Shown: positions 7,166 to 16,158 of the stretch, one piece after another
How positions within the stretch are numbered: the stretch's first letter is position 1
How the letters are laid out: each line of letters begins with the position of its first letter
Source: Bacteroidales bacterium UBA4070
GTDB lineage: Bacteria; Bacteroidota; Bacteroidia; Bacteroidales; VadinHA17
Direction: 5' to 3'
DNA length: 24,152 nt
NCBI GenBank assembly: GCA_002383485.1
Contig: DFYY01000053.1
Span: 149,977 to 174,128 of the forward strand
Notes under the pieces: model-generated
The model's input: the letters and a program-made list of their open reading frames with translations, nothing else
What the model was told of the DNA's origin: nothing
Databases searched by the model: none
Made by a program: the position numbers and the translations under genes

Positions 7166-8560
7166 ATGAAGATTAGGCAAAAACTGACGCTTCAGTTCTT
7201 CCTGATGGCCAGCGTAATACTGCTGCTCTTCTCGCTGGCGGTATATGTTGCCTCAGCCACATACCGTCGTGATGATTTCTACCAGCGGCTTGAGAGCAGG
7301 GCTATCAGCACCGCCAGGCTCCTCATTGAGGTGGATGAGATTGACAGTGATCTGCTAGCAAAAATCGAAGAGGATAACCCGGTTTCACTTCCCGATGAGA
7401 AGATCATCATCTTCAATTACAAGAACGAAATACTTTATTCCACTGATCCCAGGAACGTTATTATTTATGATGATGATCTTTTGACCAGGATCAGGACATC
7501 GGGTGTGGTACGTACCACCAGCGGGCGTTATGAGCTGTTGGGGATACTGTTCCCGGAGGAGTTCAACCGGTTTGTTGTACTGAGCGCCGCACGCGACATA
7601 TACGGGTTTGATAAGATGAAGAATCTGAGGATGATATTGTTGCTTCTGACCAGTCTCTTCCTGCTGCTCTTCTACCCGGCCGGCTGGCTCTTTGCTGCCA
7701 GGTCGCTCTCACCCATCTCAAAGGTTGTGGACCGTGTAGAGGAGATATCCATTACAAGTCTGGACCTGAGGGTGGACGAGGGCAATGGCAAGGATGAGCT
7801 TGCTCATCTGGCCCAGACCTTCAATCGGATGCTTGAACGTCTGGAGACAGCCTTCGAAGTACAGAAAGATTTTATCTCCAATGCCTCACACGAGCTGCGC
7901 ACACCGCTCACTGCCATTACAGGGCAGCTTGAGGTACTGCTGATGAAGGAACGGCCTGTAAAGGAATACCAGGAGGCGACCGAGGCAGTACTCGAAGACA
8001 TCCGCAAGCTTAACCGCCTGCTTGACAGGCTGCTGCTGATGGCTCATGCAAGCTCCGAAGGAGCTACCGCAGGCTTCAGCGATGTACGCATCGATGAAAT
8101 ACTGTGGCAGGCAAGAGAGGAGATTATCAAACACGACAGGGGATACACGGTGAACATCGCTCTCGACGAAACCATCTCTGACATCGAAAACCTGACAATT
8201 CGCGGGGATGAGCACCTGTTGATGTCGGCCATCATCAACATCATGGAGAACGGATGCAAGTACTCTCCCGACAAAACCGTCAGAATATATCTGACACATG
8301 ACAGCGGTAACGTCCTGGTACGATTCAGCGACAACGGCCCGGGAATAGCCGAAGACGAGAAGGAGCGCATTTTTGAATCTTTTTACCGCAGTAAACTGAC
8401 ATCCTCAGTCAGGGGCCACGGCATTGGACTCTCGCTGGCAAAGAAGATCATAGATATTCACCGTGGTGAGATCAGCGTAGCATCAACACCAGGGGAGGGC
8501 ACTACAATCACTCTCTCCCTCCCTGCTGAGAAATTCAGTACCAGTCTTAACCGGAATTAA
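7166..8560 (+). CDS. Sensor histidine kinase
   Basis: 464-residue inner-membrane kinase, partner of the preceding regulator. Order of parts: membrane helix 1 (about 8-31), a periplasmic sensor of about 120 residues (32-153), membrane helix 2 (about 155-177), HAMP (178-230), and HisKA with His242 in FISNASHELRTPLTAITGQ. The HATPase follows with the N box Asn362 (NIMENGCKYSPD), G1 SDNGPGIAEDE near 388-398 and G2 RGHGIGLSLAKKI near 416-428. All catalytic motifs are intact. The ATG directly follows the regulator's TGA with no gap. The periplasmic domain has no motif that I recognise, so the signal sensed is unknown. The gene ends 34 bp before a convergent gene. Confidence 0.94.
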   Translation: MKIRQKLTLQFFLMASVILLLFSLAVYVASATYRRDDFYQRLESRAISTARLLIEVDEIDSDLLAKIEEDNPVSLPDEKIIIFNYKNEILYSTDPRNVIIYDDDLLTRIRTSGVVRTTSGRYELLGILFPEEFNRFVVLSAARDIYGFDKMKNLRMILLLLTSLFLLLFYPAGWLFAARSLSPISKVVDRVEEISITSLDLRVDEGNGKDELAHLAQTFNRMLERLETAFEVQKDFISNASHELRTPLTAITGQLEVLLMKERPVKEYQEATEAVLEDIRKLNRLLDRLLLMAHASSEGATAGFSDVRIDEILWQAREEIIKHDRGYTVNIALDETISDIENLTIRGDEHLLMSAIINIMENGCKYSPDKTVRIYLTHDSGNVLVRFSDNGPGIAEDEKERIFESFYRSKLTSSVRGHGIGLSLAKKIIDIHRGEISVASTPGEGTTITLSLPAEKFSTSLNRN

Positions 8561-8594
8561 TACTCAATTCAACTATTCCTGAGATTCGCTGCTG

Positions 8595-9221
8595 TCAGGC
8601 AGCAGGCTTGTCCTTCCTGGTGTGGAAATAGGTGAGCCCGTTGATCTCGGTCATACCCACCATCTCGAGACCGTTCTCCTTCAACAGGTTGGTAACGCTC
8701 TTCCTGGTCAGGTACCGGTTGGTCCTTGAGTCAATGAAGCTGTACATCCTGTTGATGAACGGAATCCTTGATTCGATGCCGTTCTCGTAAGCCTCGGTCC
8801 GCTCTGACTGTTGCTTCGGAAGGTTACCGTATTTGTCATTCACTCCGCTCTGTGACCGGTTGTCAATGAAACAGCCTATAAAATTGCTTTCTGAAGGAAG
8901 AAGACCAGTGATCTGCTTGAGAAAATCCCTTATCTCCCTTATGTGGTTAAGCTGCCTCAGGGTAATAACAGTTCTGATACCGTTCATGTCATCAGCATCA
9001 TAAAAATAATGGCGGGATGAGGGGATGACAAGCACGCCCGATTCCTTGATCAGGCCCTTACGGTCAAGGTAATCAATCAGACTCTGACGGACCTCGATAT
9101 CAAGCTCATCAAAGAGGTGAATAAGGCCGCTGTCCCTTAACGACAGCCTCCTCGGGCTCACCTTTATGACGGGCTGATCCGATATAGTGTCCCTGTTCAG
9201 TCCGATAGTTCCTTTTTCCAT
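8595..9221 (-). CDS. Conserved hypothetical protein, possible methyltransferase-like fold
   Basis: 208 residues, soluble, no signal peptide. I do not recognise a named family with certainty. The middle, ITLRQLNHIREIRDFLKQIT followed by LLPSESNFIGCFIDN, and the end, NRYLTRKSVTNLLKENGLEM followed by MTEINGLTYFHTRK, recall the methyltransferase-like domain found in some Bacteroidetes exopolysaccharide and glycosyltransferase proteins. There the same pattern (LN-IR--N-F, LP-G--FIGC, then GL-YF near the C terminus) occurs. No glycine-rich SAM-binding loop is visible, so catalysis is doubtful. The N-terminal 60 residues (SPRRLSLRDSGLIHLFDELD) may be a separate helical part. It converges on the kinase gene and diverges from the penicillin-binding protein gene. 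It is certainly coding; the role is unknown. Confidence 0.7.
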   Translation of the reverse strand: MEKGTIGLNRDTISDQPVIKVSPRRLSLRDSGLIHLFDELDIEVRQSLIDYLDRKGLIKESGVLVIPSSRHYFYDADDMNGIRTVITLRQLNHIREIRDFLKQITGLLPSESNFIGCFIDNRSQSGVNDKYGNLPKQQSERTEAYENGIESRIPFINRMYSFIDSRTNRYLTRKSVTNLLKENGLEMVGMTEINGLTYFHTRKDKPAA

Positions 9222-9537
9222 TTGTTAAGTCAGATGCCTTATCCTATTCAATTATTGTGCCACCAATGTTAAACGGTTACCTTTTTGAAGGATTTTCATG
9301 CCAAAGTTATTGACTCTTCCTTGCAACAACCAAACAATTTTGATGTTCACCGGCCACCTTTTGACCAACGGAACAATTAGTGAGATAACCATTAAAACTG
9401 CCGGGTCGAAACCTGCAAAATCCATTTTTCGCAGGAGGTCCTGCCTCTGGAGAGAGAATGTTATTTTTACATCAGAATTGAGTTTTATTCTGCATTTTTG
9501 AAATTCATTATTATACACGAAGGAGATAATCAGGTAA
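9222..9537. other. Divergent intergenic region, 316 bp
   Basis: The region separates the unknown minus-strand gene from the penicillin-binding protein gene and should hold promoters for both. No complete -33/-7 pair stands out. On the minus strand TAACATTG (9271-9264) is one base from TAnnTTTG. On the plus strand a good AAGGAG sequence at 9520-9525 lies 12 nt before the ATG at 9538. No gene, repeat or RNA could be recognised. Confidence 0.5.
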
Positions 9538-11649
9538 ATGAAGAAGGGATGGAAGATATCGATAGTAGCAGCTGCCGTGGTCATTTTCATACCGCTCTTC
9601 TTTGTCAGTTCAGTCTGCGCCGGACTTTTCGGGCATCTGCCCGGGAAGAAGGAGTTGCAGAATTTCAGGAATTCCACGGCATCGCTGGTCCTCTCATCTG
9701 AAGGGGAGCTGATTGGCAAGTTCTATTTCGAAAACCGTACTGACATTACCCTGGACCAGGTTCCGGACCATGTGATCCACGCGCTGGTGGCCACGGAAGA
9801 TGTCCGTTTCTATGATCACTCCGGGGTTGATACCAGGAGCCTTATCAGGGTCCTGTTCAAAACGATTCTTTTCAATGACCGCAGCGCCGGAGGAGGCAGC
9901 ACCATCACCCAGCAGCTGGCAAAAAACATGTATGGAAGGAGGGATTACCTCGTTCTGTCCGTCTTCCTGAACAAGACCCGCGAGGCTCTTCTCGCAGGGC
10001 GAATTGAAAAGGTTTTCACCAAGGATGAGATACTGACCCTCTATCTGAACACCGTCTCTTTCGGGGAGAATCTCTTTGGCATCGAAGCTGCCGCACAGAG
10101 ATACTTCAGCTGCCATACCTCTGACCTTAAGAGGGAGGAGGCAGCCCTGCTCATAGGGATGCTCAAGGCGAACACTTCCTTCAATCCGCGCCTTTATCCC
10201 GACAACGCCGTCAGGAGGAGGAATGTGGTGATCGGGCAGATGGAGAAGTATGGTTACCTCAACAAGTCGATGGCCGATTCGATCAGCGCCTTGCCGTTGA
10301 AACTGAATTACAATAAAACAGATATGGCCGGTCCGGCTGACTACTTTCTTGTACGTGTGAGAGCAGAGACTGACCGTATTCTGAAGGAGGGTACCGGCTA
10401 TCGCGGCAAAGCCTGGGATATAGAGCGTGACGGACTTGTCATCACCACCACGCTCAGCATGCCCCTGCAACTCGCTGCCGGTGAGGCTTTTAAAACCCAT
10501 CTCGCAAGGATGCAGAAGCGGCTTGACGATCAATACAACACTTCCTCGGGCCGCAGGGCACTGAAGGAGATACCTGACAGCCTGAGGAAGATGATGACCA
10601 CTCTGCATGCCGGGTTGCTCGCCATCGATCCGTTCACCGGCGCAGTGATGGCATGGGCGGGTGGCATCGACTTTAAAACACAGCCGTATGACCAGATACT
10701 GGCCAGGCGGCAACTGGCATCAGTATTCAAACCATTCATTTTCGCCGCTGCACTCGAAGACGGTATTGAACCCTGCCGCTACCTTGACAATGATTCCGTA
10801 ACTCTCTCCGGATTCAACAACTGGAGCCCGGAGAACTACAATCACTCGTACGGAGGCAAGTATTCACTGGCCGGCGCCCTGGCACAGTCTATGAACATAC
10901 CAACCTTCAGCCTCTTCCTGCAGATAGGGTTTGACAAGGTTGACCGACTTTGGAGGGATATGGGTTTTACCTATCAGCTTGAGGATATGCCTTCACTGGC
11001 AATGGGTACGGCGGAAGCCAGTATCCTGGAGGTGGCGCTCGCCTATGCCTCCTTCGCCAACGGCGGAGAAAAGATCTCACCTTATATGGTTGAATCAGTC
11101 AGTGCTCCTGACGGAAGAATAATATGGCAGTATGCACCGCCGCACCGCCGCGACAGGATCCTGTCCGAACCGTCAGCAACCCTGATGGCAGCAATGCTTC
11201 AGAAAGCCATCAGGGAGGGCACCGGCGCCGCTGTACACAGCGTCTACGGCGTTAATATCCCACTGGCAGGGAAAACGGGCACCTCACAGAACTATGCCGA
11301 TGCCTGGTTCGCCGCCTTCAATCCCGGAATAGTTATAGTCAGCAGGGTTGGCGCCTCAACACCCTCAATCCATTTCAACAACGGCAGTTATGGCTCCGGA
11401 AGTGCACTGGCATTACCACTGGTGGCACTGACACTCAGAAAAGTCGAGAAGGAGAAGGAACTAATGATGAGAATAAACATTCCTTTCGAACCTCTGACAC
11501 CCGAACTGGCTATGGCGCTGGAATGTCCCGACTTCAGGGATAAAACATTCTTTGACAGGCTCTTCGATATCTTCAAGGAAAAGGAAATCGACTACAGTGA
11601 GGCAGGCAGGAGGAGGCGTATTATCCGCGGCCGGATCTTCAGACGGTGA
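9538..11649 (+). CDS. Bifunctional class A penicillin-binding protein (PBP1A-like)
   Basis: 703 residues, anchored by one N-terminal helix (about 7-30) and acting in the periplasm on lipid II and nascent glycan. Glycosyltransferase 51 domain at about 55-225: catalytic Glu87 in ATEDVRFYDHSGVD, then GGGSTITQQLAKN at 118-130 and GRIEKVFTKDEILTLYLN. Transpeptidase domain at about 355-640: Ser395-x-x-Lys398 in ASVFKPF, Ser451-x-Asn453 (SMN) and Lys579-Thr-Gly in AGKTGTSQ. All catalytic residues of both domains are present. It is a little shorter than many PBP1A proteins and lacks a long C-terminal extension. The ATG is preceded by AAGGAG, one of the few clear ribosome binding sites in this window. 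A DUF4382 lipoprotein gene follows after 68 bp. Confidence 0.94.
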   Translation: MKKGWKISIVAAAVVIFIPLFFVSSVCAGLFGHLPGKKELQNFRNSTASLVLSSEGELIGKFYFENRTDITLDQVPDHVIHALVATEDVRFYDHSGVDTRSLIRVLFKTILFNDRSAGGGSTITQQLAKNMYGRRDYLVLSVFLNKTREALLAGRIEKVFTKDEILTLYLNTVSFGENLFGIEAAAQRYFSCHTSDLKREEAALLIGMLKANTSFNPRLYPDNAVRRRNVVIGQMEKYGYLNKSMADSISALPLKLNYNKTDMAGPADYFLVRVRAETDRILKEGTGYRGKAWDIERDGLVITTTLSMPLQLAAGEAFKTHLARMQKRLDDQYNTSSGRRALKEIPDSLRKMMTTLHAGLLAIDPFTGAVMAWAGGIDFKTQPYDQILARRQLASVFKPFIFAAALEDGIEPCRYLDNDSVTLSGFNNWSPENYNHSYGGKYSLAGALAQSMNIPTFSLFLQIGFDKVDRLWRDMGFTYQLEDMPSLAMGTAEASILEVALAYASFANGGEKISPYMVESVSAPDGRIIWQYAPPHRRDRILSEPSATLMAAMLQKAIREGTGAAVHSVYGVNIPLAGKTGTSQNYADAWFAAFNPGIVIVSRVGASTPSIHFNNGSYGSGSALALPLVALTLRKVEKEKELMMRINIPFEPLTPELAMALECPDFRDKTFFDRLFDIFKEKEIDYSEAGRRRRIIRGRIFRR

Positions 11650-11717
11650 AATTTCATCAAAACTTCATAGTCCCCAGCCTATTTTCGCCGGAGAAATTCA
11701 AACTGTAAAACAACAAG

Positions 11718-12545
11718 ATGATGAAAAAGAGATTAACTGTATTGATTACTGCCGCATTGATTCTGATAGCGGGAGCATGCAACGAGATAAAGAACGGAGA
11801 TGACCAGGGAAGGGTTGTACTGAAGGTCACAGACGCCCCGTTTGACATCAGTAACATCGAATCAGCACTGGTGACTATTACCAGGATTGAGCTCAAAAAA
11901 GTGGGTGATGGCATAAGCGACGGCAGCCCCTTTATCACCCTTTCGGAGGATACGATTAACATTGACCTTATCGACCTGAGGAACGGCGTTACCGAAACCC
12001 TTCTCGATTTGGAGATACCCACCGGATCATATAACATGGTAAGACTTTATGTGGATGAGGCAGGGCTTAAGCTGAAGGATTCCGATGAGATACACAGGGT
12101 AAAGGTGCCAAGCGGCAGCCAGACGGGAATTAAAATCTTCCTCAGCCCGGCGCTTGAGGTATCAGAGGGTAATCTCTCTGAGATCCTTCTTGATGTTGAT
12201 CTTTCAAGGTCATTTATTCTGAGAGGCAACATGGATCATAACAACGGGTTTATCTTCAAGCCTGTGATAAGAGCAGCCAATATGGCAAAGGCAGGATGTG
12301 TGAGAGGTTTTGTCACCGACACTGCCGGTGTGAAAATAACCGAAGCAAGCGTCTGGATAGAGAAGGATACGGTACTGGCAACCGCCTTTACTGACACACT
12401 TGGATTCTACGCAATAATTGGAATCCCGGCCGGAGAATACTCTGTTTCCGCCACAAAAGAGGGCTATGACACTGTCAGTTTTGACGGGGTTGATATCATA
12501 GCCGGGAATAAAACCCCGCTCGATTTTGAGCTGACGAAAAAGTAA
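11718..12545 (+). CDS. DUF4382 lipoprotein with C-terminal carboxypeptidase-like domain
   Basis: 275 residues. A signal peptide ends in a lipobox (ILIAGAC, lipidated Cys21), so the protein is membrane-anchored outside the cytoplasm. Residues about 31-190 fit DUF4382 (PF14321): GRVVLKVTDAPFDISNIESA, VTITRIELKK, IDLIDLRNG, and LDLEIPTGSYNMVRLYVDEA. A beta-sandwich of the carboxypeptidase-regulatory type follows at about 192-272, GCVRGFVTDTAGVKITEASV to IPAGEYSVSATKEGYDTVSF. Both are beta-rich modules common in Bacteroidetes surface proteins; neither shows catalytic residues, and the function is unknown. The first of two adjacent Met codons was chosen; the second is equally possible. A strong terminator closes the gene. 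Confidence 0.85.
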   Translation: MMKKRLTVLITAALILIAGACNEIKNGDDQGRVVLKVTDAPFDISNIESALVTITRIELKKVGDGISDGSPFITLSEDTINIDLIDLRNGVTETLLDLEIPTGSYNMVRLYVDEAGLKLKDSDEIHRVKVPSGSQTGIKIFLSPALEVSEGNLSEILLDVDLSRSFILRGNMDHNNGFIFKPVIRAANMAKAGCVRGFVTDTAGVKITEASVWIEKDTVLATAFTDTLGFYAIIGIPAGEYSVSATKEGYDTVSFDGVDIIAGNKTPLDFELTKK

Positions 12546-12575
12546 ACGTCTGATTGAGTTCAATATGGCTTAAAG

Positions 12576-12613
12576 AAAAGCCGTGCCGCCTCCGGTACGG
12601 CTTTTGTTTTTGT
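12576..12613 (+). terminator. Rho-independent terminator after the DUF4382 gene
   Basis: AAAAGCCGTGCCG (12576-12588) pairs with CGGTACGGCTTTT (12593-12605) with a single G-T wobble and loop CCTC, followed by GTTTTTGT. The flanking A and T runs suggest it works in both directions. The T tract overlaps the -33 part of the next promoter. Confidence 0.85.
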
Positions 12614-12632
12614 ATTTTAATTACTAAATTTG
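12603..12632 (+). promoter_or_regulatory. Promoter of the M48-hflK-hflC operon
   Basis: TTTG at 12603-12606 and a perfect TAAATTTG at 12625-12632 are 18 nt apart. Start of transcription would be near 12639, giving a leader of about 60 nt to the ATG at 12701. The -33 lies in the T tract of the previous terminator. Confidence 0.55.
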
Positions 12633-12700
12633 AATGTCGTGCTTTAGGAATTTGCCGGAAATTCCATCCCGGCCATTATGGAACCAAATATCAAGAAGAG

Positions 12701-14167
12701 ATGAAAAAAAGAAGCGTACTGATGTTTGCTGCAATCTTTTCAGTTGCACTGGCAGCAGTAATTTCCTGTGCGGTCAACCCGGTCACCGGCAAGAAGCAGA
12801 TCATGCTTATGTCAGAAGCCCGGGAGATACAGCTGGGATTATCCTATCACCCCCAGGTGATGGCAACTTTCGGAGAGTATGCTGATCCCGCGTTGCAGGC
12901 GTTCGTCCAGGCAAAAGGTACGGAGATGGGGAAACTCTCTCACCGGCCTAACCTGGAATATCATGTCAGGGTGGTTGATTCACCGGTAGTGAATGCCTTT
13001 GCTGTTCCGGGAGGCTACATTTATCTTACAAGGGGCATTATGGCCAACCTCAATAATGAGGCTGAATTTATGGGTGTCCTAGGTCACGAAATGGGTCACA
13101 TAGCAGCCCGCCACTCCGTAAGCCAGCAGACCAAACAGCAGCTTGGCAACCTGCTTCTCATCGGAGGGATGATTGCTTCAGAGAAGTTCGCCAACTATGC
13201 CGAGGCTGCCATGCAGGGAATGCAGCTGTTGTTCCTCAGCTTCAGCCGCGACGATGAACGCCAGGCTGATCAGCTCGGCGTTGAGTATGCATCCAGGACA
13301 GGATATGACGCATCCAAAATGGCTGATTTTTACAAGGTACTCATCAAGATGAATCTCTCTGAAGCTGAGGGAGGCGTTCCAACATTCCTCTCCACCCATC
13401 CCGATCCGGGTGACCGCTACAATGCGGTTCTGAGGGATTCAAAACTCTGGCAGGACAGTCTCGGGCTGCCCTCCTACAAGGTAAACGCCGACCCTTATCT
13501 TCAGATGATCAACGGAATGATCTACGGAGAAGATCCCAAACAGGGATATACATTGGATAATACCTTCTATCATCCCGAGATGAAATTCAAGTTCTCCTAT
13601 CCCCTCGGGTGGGAACTCACCAATGCCCCTACACAGGTCACCGTTCAGCCTTCCGACAGCAAAGCGCTTATGCTCTTCACCCTCTCCAACCAGAAATCTC
13701 TTGAGTCAGCCGTTGACAGCACAATGGCAATGTACGGCCTGACACTCCAGAGAGCTGAGAGAAGGACAGTCAACGGGTTGCCGGCAATTGTCACCCTCTC
13801 CAAACAACAGGCACAGAACCAGTCAACCGGCACCACGAGCTCCAATGCCGTCATCTCCTACTTCGTTGAGTACGGTGGTCTGATTTATCTTTTCCACGGT
13901 GTCTCCTCCGAAGCTGACTTTGCAAATTATGCTCCTGCGATGGAGGCATCAATGAAAACCTTTGCAAAACTCACCGACCTTTCAAGGATCAATGTCAAGC
14001 CGAAAAGAGTATACGTTAAGAAGGTACAACGTGCCGGGACACTCGCCAGTGCACTCAGCTATTACAATATGCCTCAGTCCATGATGGAGGAACTGGCGCT
14101 GCTGAACAATATCGAACTCAATAAGCCGGTTCCGGCAGGGAAATATATTAAAATTGTATCTGAATAA
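12701..14167 (+). CDS. M48-family zinc metalloprotease lipoprotein (BepA/LoiP-like)
   Basis: 488 residues. The N terminus MKKRSVLMFAAIFSVALAAV ends in a lipobox with Cys23 (VISC), so it is a periplasm-facing lipoprotein. Conserved CAVNPVTGKKQIMLMSEA follows. Zinc site: HEMGH at 129-133 in the frame VLGHEMGHIAARHSV, with the third ligand Glu186 in DDERQADQLG. Related proteases degrade or rescue misfolded outer-membrane proteins. After the catalytic domain (to about 270) comes a beta-rich part, then a C-terminal module of about 60 residues, RAGTLASALSYYNMPQSMME to VPAGKYIKIV, that looks LysM-like. An open frame extends upstream to 12554, but ATG 12701 is chosen because it starts the signal peptide and follows a -7 box and a purine-rich AAGAAGAG. 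hflK begins 11 nt after the stop. Confidence 0.9.
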   Translation: MKKRSVLMFAAIFSVALAAVISCAVNPVTGKKQIMLMSEAREIQLGLSYHPQVMATFGEYADPALQAFVQAKGTEMGKLSHRPNLEYHVRVVDSPVVNAFAVPGGYIYLTRGIMANLNNEAEFMGVLGHEMGHIAARHSVSQQTKQQLGNLLLIGGMIASEKFANYAEAAMQGMQLLFLSFSRDDERQADQLGVEYASRTGYDASKMADFYKVLIKMNLSEAEGGVPTFLSTHPDPGDRYNAVLRDSKLWQDSLGLPSYKVNADPYLQMINGMIYGEDPKQGYTLDNTFYHPEMKFKFSYPLGWELTNAPTQVTVQPSDSKALMLFTLSNQKSLESAVDSTMAMYGLTLQRAERRTVNGLPAIVTLSKQQAQNQSTGTTSSNAVISYFVEYGGLIYLFHGVSSEADFANYAPAMEASMKTFAKLTDLSRINVKPKRVYVKKVQRAGTLASALSYYNMPQSMMEELALLNNIELNKPVPAGKYIKIVSE

Positions 14168-14178
14168 ACTGACTCAAA

Positions 14179-15156
14179 TTGGCAGACCAGACCTACGGAA
14201 AATCAGGCTACAGAGCCTGGATGGACAAAAACGGGCTCTACCTGAAATACGGTATCATTGCAGTATTGGCGCTAATCCTGCTTGCCACCACCCTGTTTCA
14301 GATCCAGCCTGAGGAGGTTGGGATAATCACACGCTTCGGGAAATATGTCAGAAAGGTTGAGTCAGGTCTCAACATGAAAGTCCCGATAATTGAGAAACTC
14401 TACAAGGTAGCCGTCGAGCGGCAGCAGAAGGAGGAGTTCGGATTCCGTACCACGGCACCCGGCATAAGGTCAGAGTACACCAAGGAAGGTACCGTTGACG
14501 AGTCGCTCATGCTGACTGGTGACCTCAACCTTGCCGATGTGGAATGGGTGGTGCAATACAGGATTGAAGATCCCTACAGCTTTCTCTTCAGGGTCAGGGA
14601 GCCTGTGGTTGCACTCCGTGATATCTCGGAGGCTTCAATGCGCGAGATTGTTGGCGACCGGACAGTAAACGAGGTCCTGACCGTGGGAAGGGCAGAGATA
14701 GCTTCCAGCGTCCAGCAGAAGATACAGGAACTGTGCGCGGAGTACTCCCTCGGAATAAGGATTGAACAGGTGGTGCTGCAGGATGTCAATCCCCCTGATC
14801 CGGTAAAGGATGCATTCAATGATGTCAACCAGGCACAGCAGGAGCGTGAGACCCTTATCAACCAGGCCCGTTCGGAATATAACAAGGTTGTACCCAGGGC
14901 AAAGGGGCAGGCTGAAGAGACGATACAGCGTGCTGAAGGATATGCCGCCGAGAGAGTAAATAACGCTCTCGGAGAAGCATCCCGCTTCAACGCACTTTAC
15001 CTCGAATATATCAAGGCTCCCGAAGTCACCAAACGACGGATATACCTCGAGACAATGGAGGAGATCCTGCCGCGCGCCGGAAACAAGATCATAACTGACG
15101 AGAGCGGCAATAACCTGTTGCCTCTGCTTCAGATGCAGCTAACACCAAAGAAGTAA
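14179..15156 (+). CDS. hflK: HflK, SPFH-domain modulator of FtsH
   Basis: 325 residues from a TTG start at 14179; an ATG at 14221 (residue 15) is the alternative. A single membrane helix (about 24-43, GIIAVLALILLATTLFQI) is followed by the SPFH/band-7 domain (PEEVGIITRFGKYVRKVESG, then GDLNLADVEWVVQYRIEDPY) and a long charged helix, NDVNQAQQERETLINQARSE with repeated Ala/Glu, typical of HflK. HflK and HflC form a membrane cage that binds the FtsH protease and limits its access to membrane substrates. The gene lies 11 nt after the M48 protease and 3 nt before hflC, so the three form an operon. TTG is preferred because of tight coupling to the upstream stop, but the sequence does not decide it. 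Confidence 0.93.
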   Translation: MADQTYGKSGYRAWMDKNGLYLKYGIIAVLALILLATTLFQIQPEEVGIITRFGKYVRKVESGLNMKVPIIEKLYKVAVERQQKEEFGFRTTAPGIRSEYTKEGTVDESLMLTGDLNLADVEWVVQYRIEDPYSFLFRVREPVVALRDISEASMREIVGDRTVNEVLTVGRAEIASSVQQKIQELCAEYSLGIRIEQVVLQDVNPPDPVKDAFNDVNQAQQERETLINQARSEYNKVVPRAKGQAEETIQRAEGYAAERVNNALGEASRFNALYLEYIKAPEVTKRRIYLETMEEILPRAGNKIITDESGNNLLPLLQMQLTPKK

Positions 15157-15159
15157 ACC

Positions 15160-16113
15160 ATGCGCACAAATAACACAAAACTGATAGTAATGATCTCCGT
15201 GCTCCTGGTGACGCTTCTGCTCATACTTGAGTGTGTGTTCAAAGTGAAGGAAACCGAACAGGTGGTTGTAACACAGTTCGGAAAACCGGTCGGAAAAGCG
15301 AAAGTCACTCCCGGCCTCAAGCTCAAGATGCCCTTCATCCAGCGTACCAACTACTTTGAAAAGAGATACATGGAATGGGACGGTGATCCCAACCAGGTGC
15401 CTACCAAGGATAAGAAGTTCATCTTTGTGGACACATACGCCCGCTGGCAGATTACCGATCCCCTTCAGTTCTTCAAGCGACTGACCGACGAGAGAGGTGC
15501 ACAGTCAAGGCTGGCAGATATCCTTGACGGTGAAACCCGCGATCATATTGCGAGTCATAACCTTGAAGAGATAGTAAGATCTGTCAACAGGACCCCCGTT
15601 TCATCAGGCCTGATAGGCGAAGAGACCGGAGACTCCCTGAATAATATCATTACCGGAAGACAGAAGATTGAGGATATGATTCTGATCTCAGCCAATGACA
15701 AGGCGAAGGATCTTGGTATAGTTATTCTTGACGTGCGGATCAAGCGACTGAATTACGTGGAAGAGGTAAGAACGCAGATCTATGAGCGAATGAAGAGCGA
15801 GCGCTACCGCATAGCCGAGAGGTTCAGGTCGGAAGGCCAGGGAGAAGCCTCTAAGATCAATGGTGAGAAGGAACGCGACCTGAAGACTATCCAGTCAGAA
15901 GCATACCGCAAGGCTGAAGAGATACGCGGAAAGGCCGACGCAAGGGCAGCTGCAATATACGCAGGAGCATACGACCAGTCAGCTGCCGCCCGCAGCCTCT
16001 ACGGTTTCATGAAGTCAATGGAGACCTTCAGGCTGACATTCGATTCAACCACCACAATCATACTGTCTACTGACAGTGATCTTTACAGGTATCTGACCGG
16101 ATTCAATCACTGA
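15160..16113 (+). CDS. hflC: HflC, SPFH-domain modulator of FtsH
   Basis: 317 residues: one N-terminal membrane helix (about 8-26, LIVMISVLLVTLLLILECV), an SPFH domain starting KVKETEQVVVTQFGKPVGKA and including FVDTYARWQITDPLQFFKRL, then a coiled-coil part rich in Ala, Glu and Arg (GEASKINGEKERDLKTIQSE). This matches HflC in length and order. It partners with HflK in the FtsH-regulating complex. The start is 3 nt after the hflK stop. No frame damage. The SETFRLTFDSTTTIILSTDS-type end, here METFRLTFDSTTTIILSTDS, is the usual C terminus of the family. Confidence 0.94.
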   Translation: MRTNNTKLIVMISVLLVTLLLILECVFKVKETEQVVVTQFGKPVGKAKVTPGLKLKMPFIQRTNYFEKRYMEWDGDPNQVPTKDKKFIFVDTYARWQITDPLQFFKRLTDERGAQSRLADILDGETRDHIASHNLEEIVRSVNRTPVSSGLIGEETGDSLNNIITGRQKIEDMILISANDKAKDLGIVILDVRIKRLNYVEEVRTQIYERMKSERYRIAERFRSEGQGEASKINGEKERDLKTIQSEAYRKAEEIRGKADARAAAIYAGAYDQSAAARSLYGFMKSMETFRLTFDSTTTIILSTDSDLYRYLTGFNH

Positions 16114-16158
16114 GCCCGGACTTCCCTGATCCGGGAAAAGGCATGATTAAATAGAAAA

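Noticed and set aside
8589..8605. CTGCTG/CAGCAG hairpin between the convergent kinase and unknown genes
   Set aside because: No T run on either strand, and it overlaps the stop codon and last codons of the minus-strand gene.
9694..10713. 339-codon minus-strand frame opposite the penicillin-binding protein gene
   Set aside because: The plus-strand frame contains all catalytic motifs of both PBP domains; the minus frame is a by-product of codon bias.
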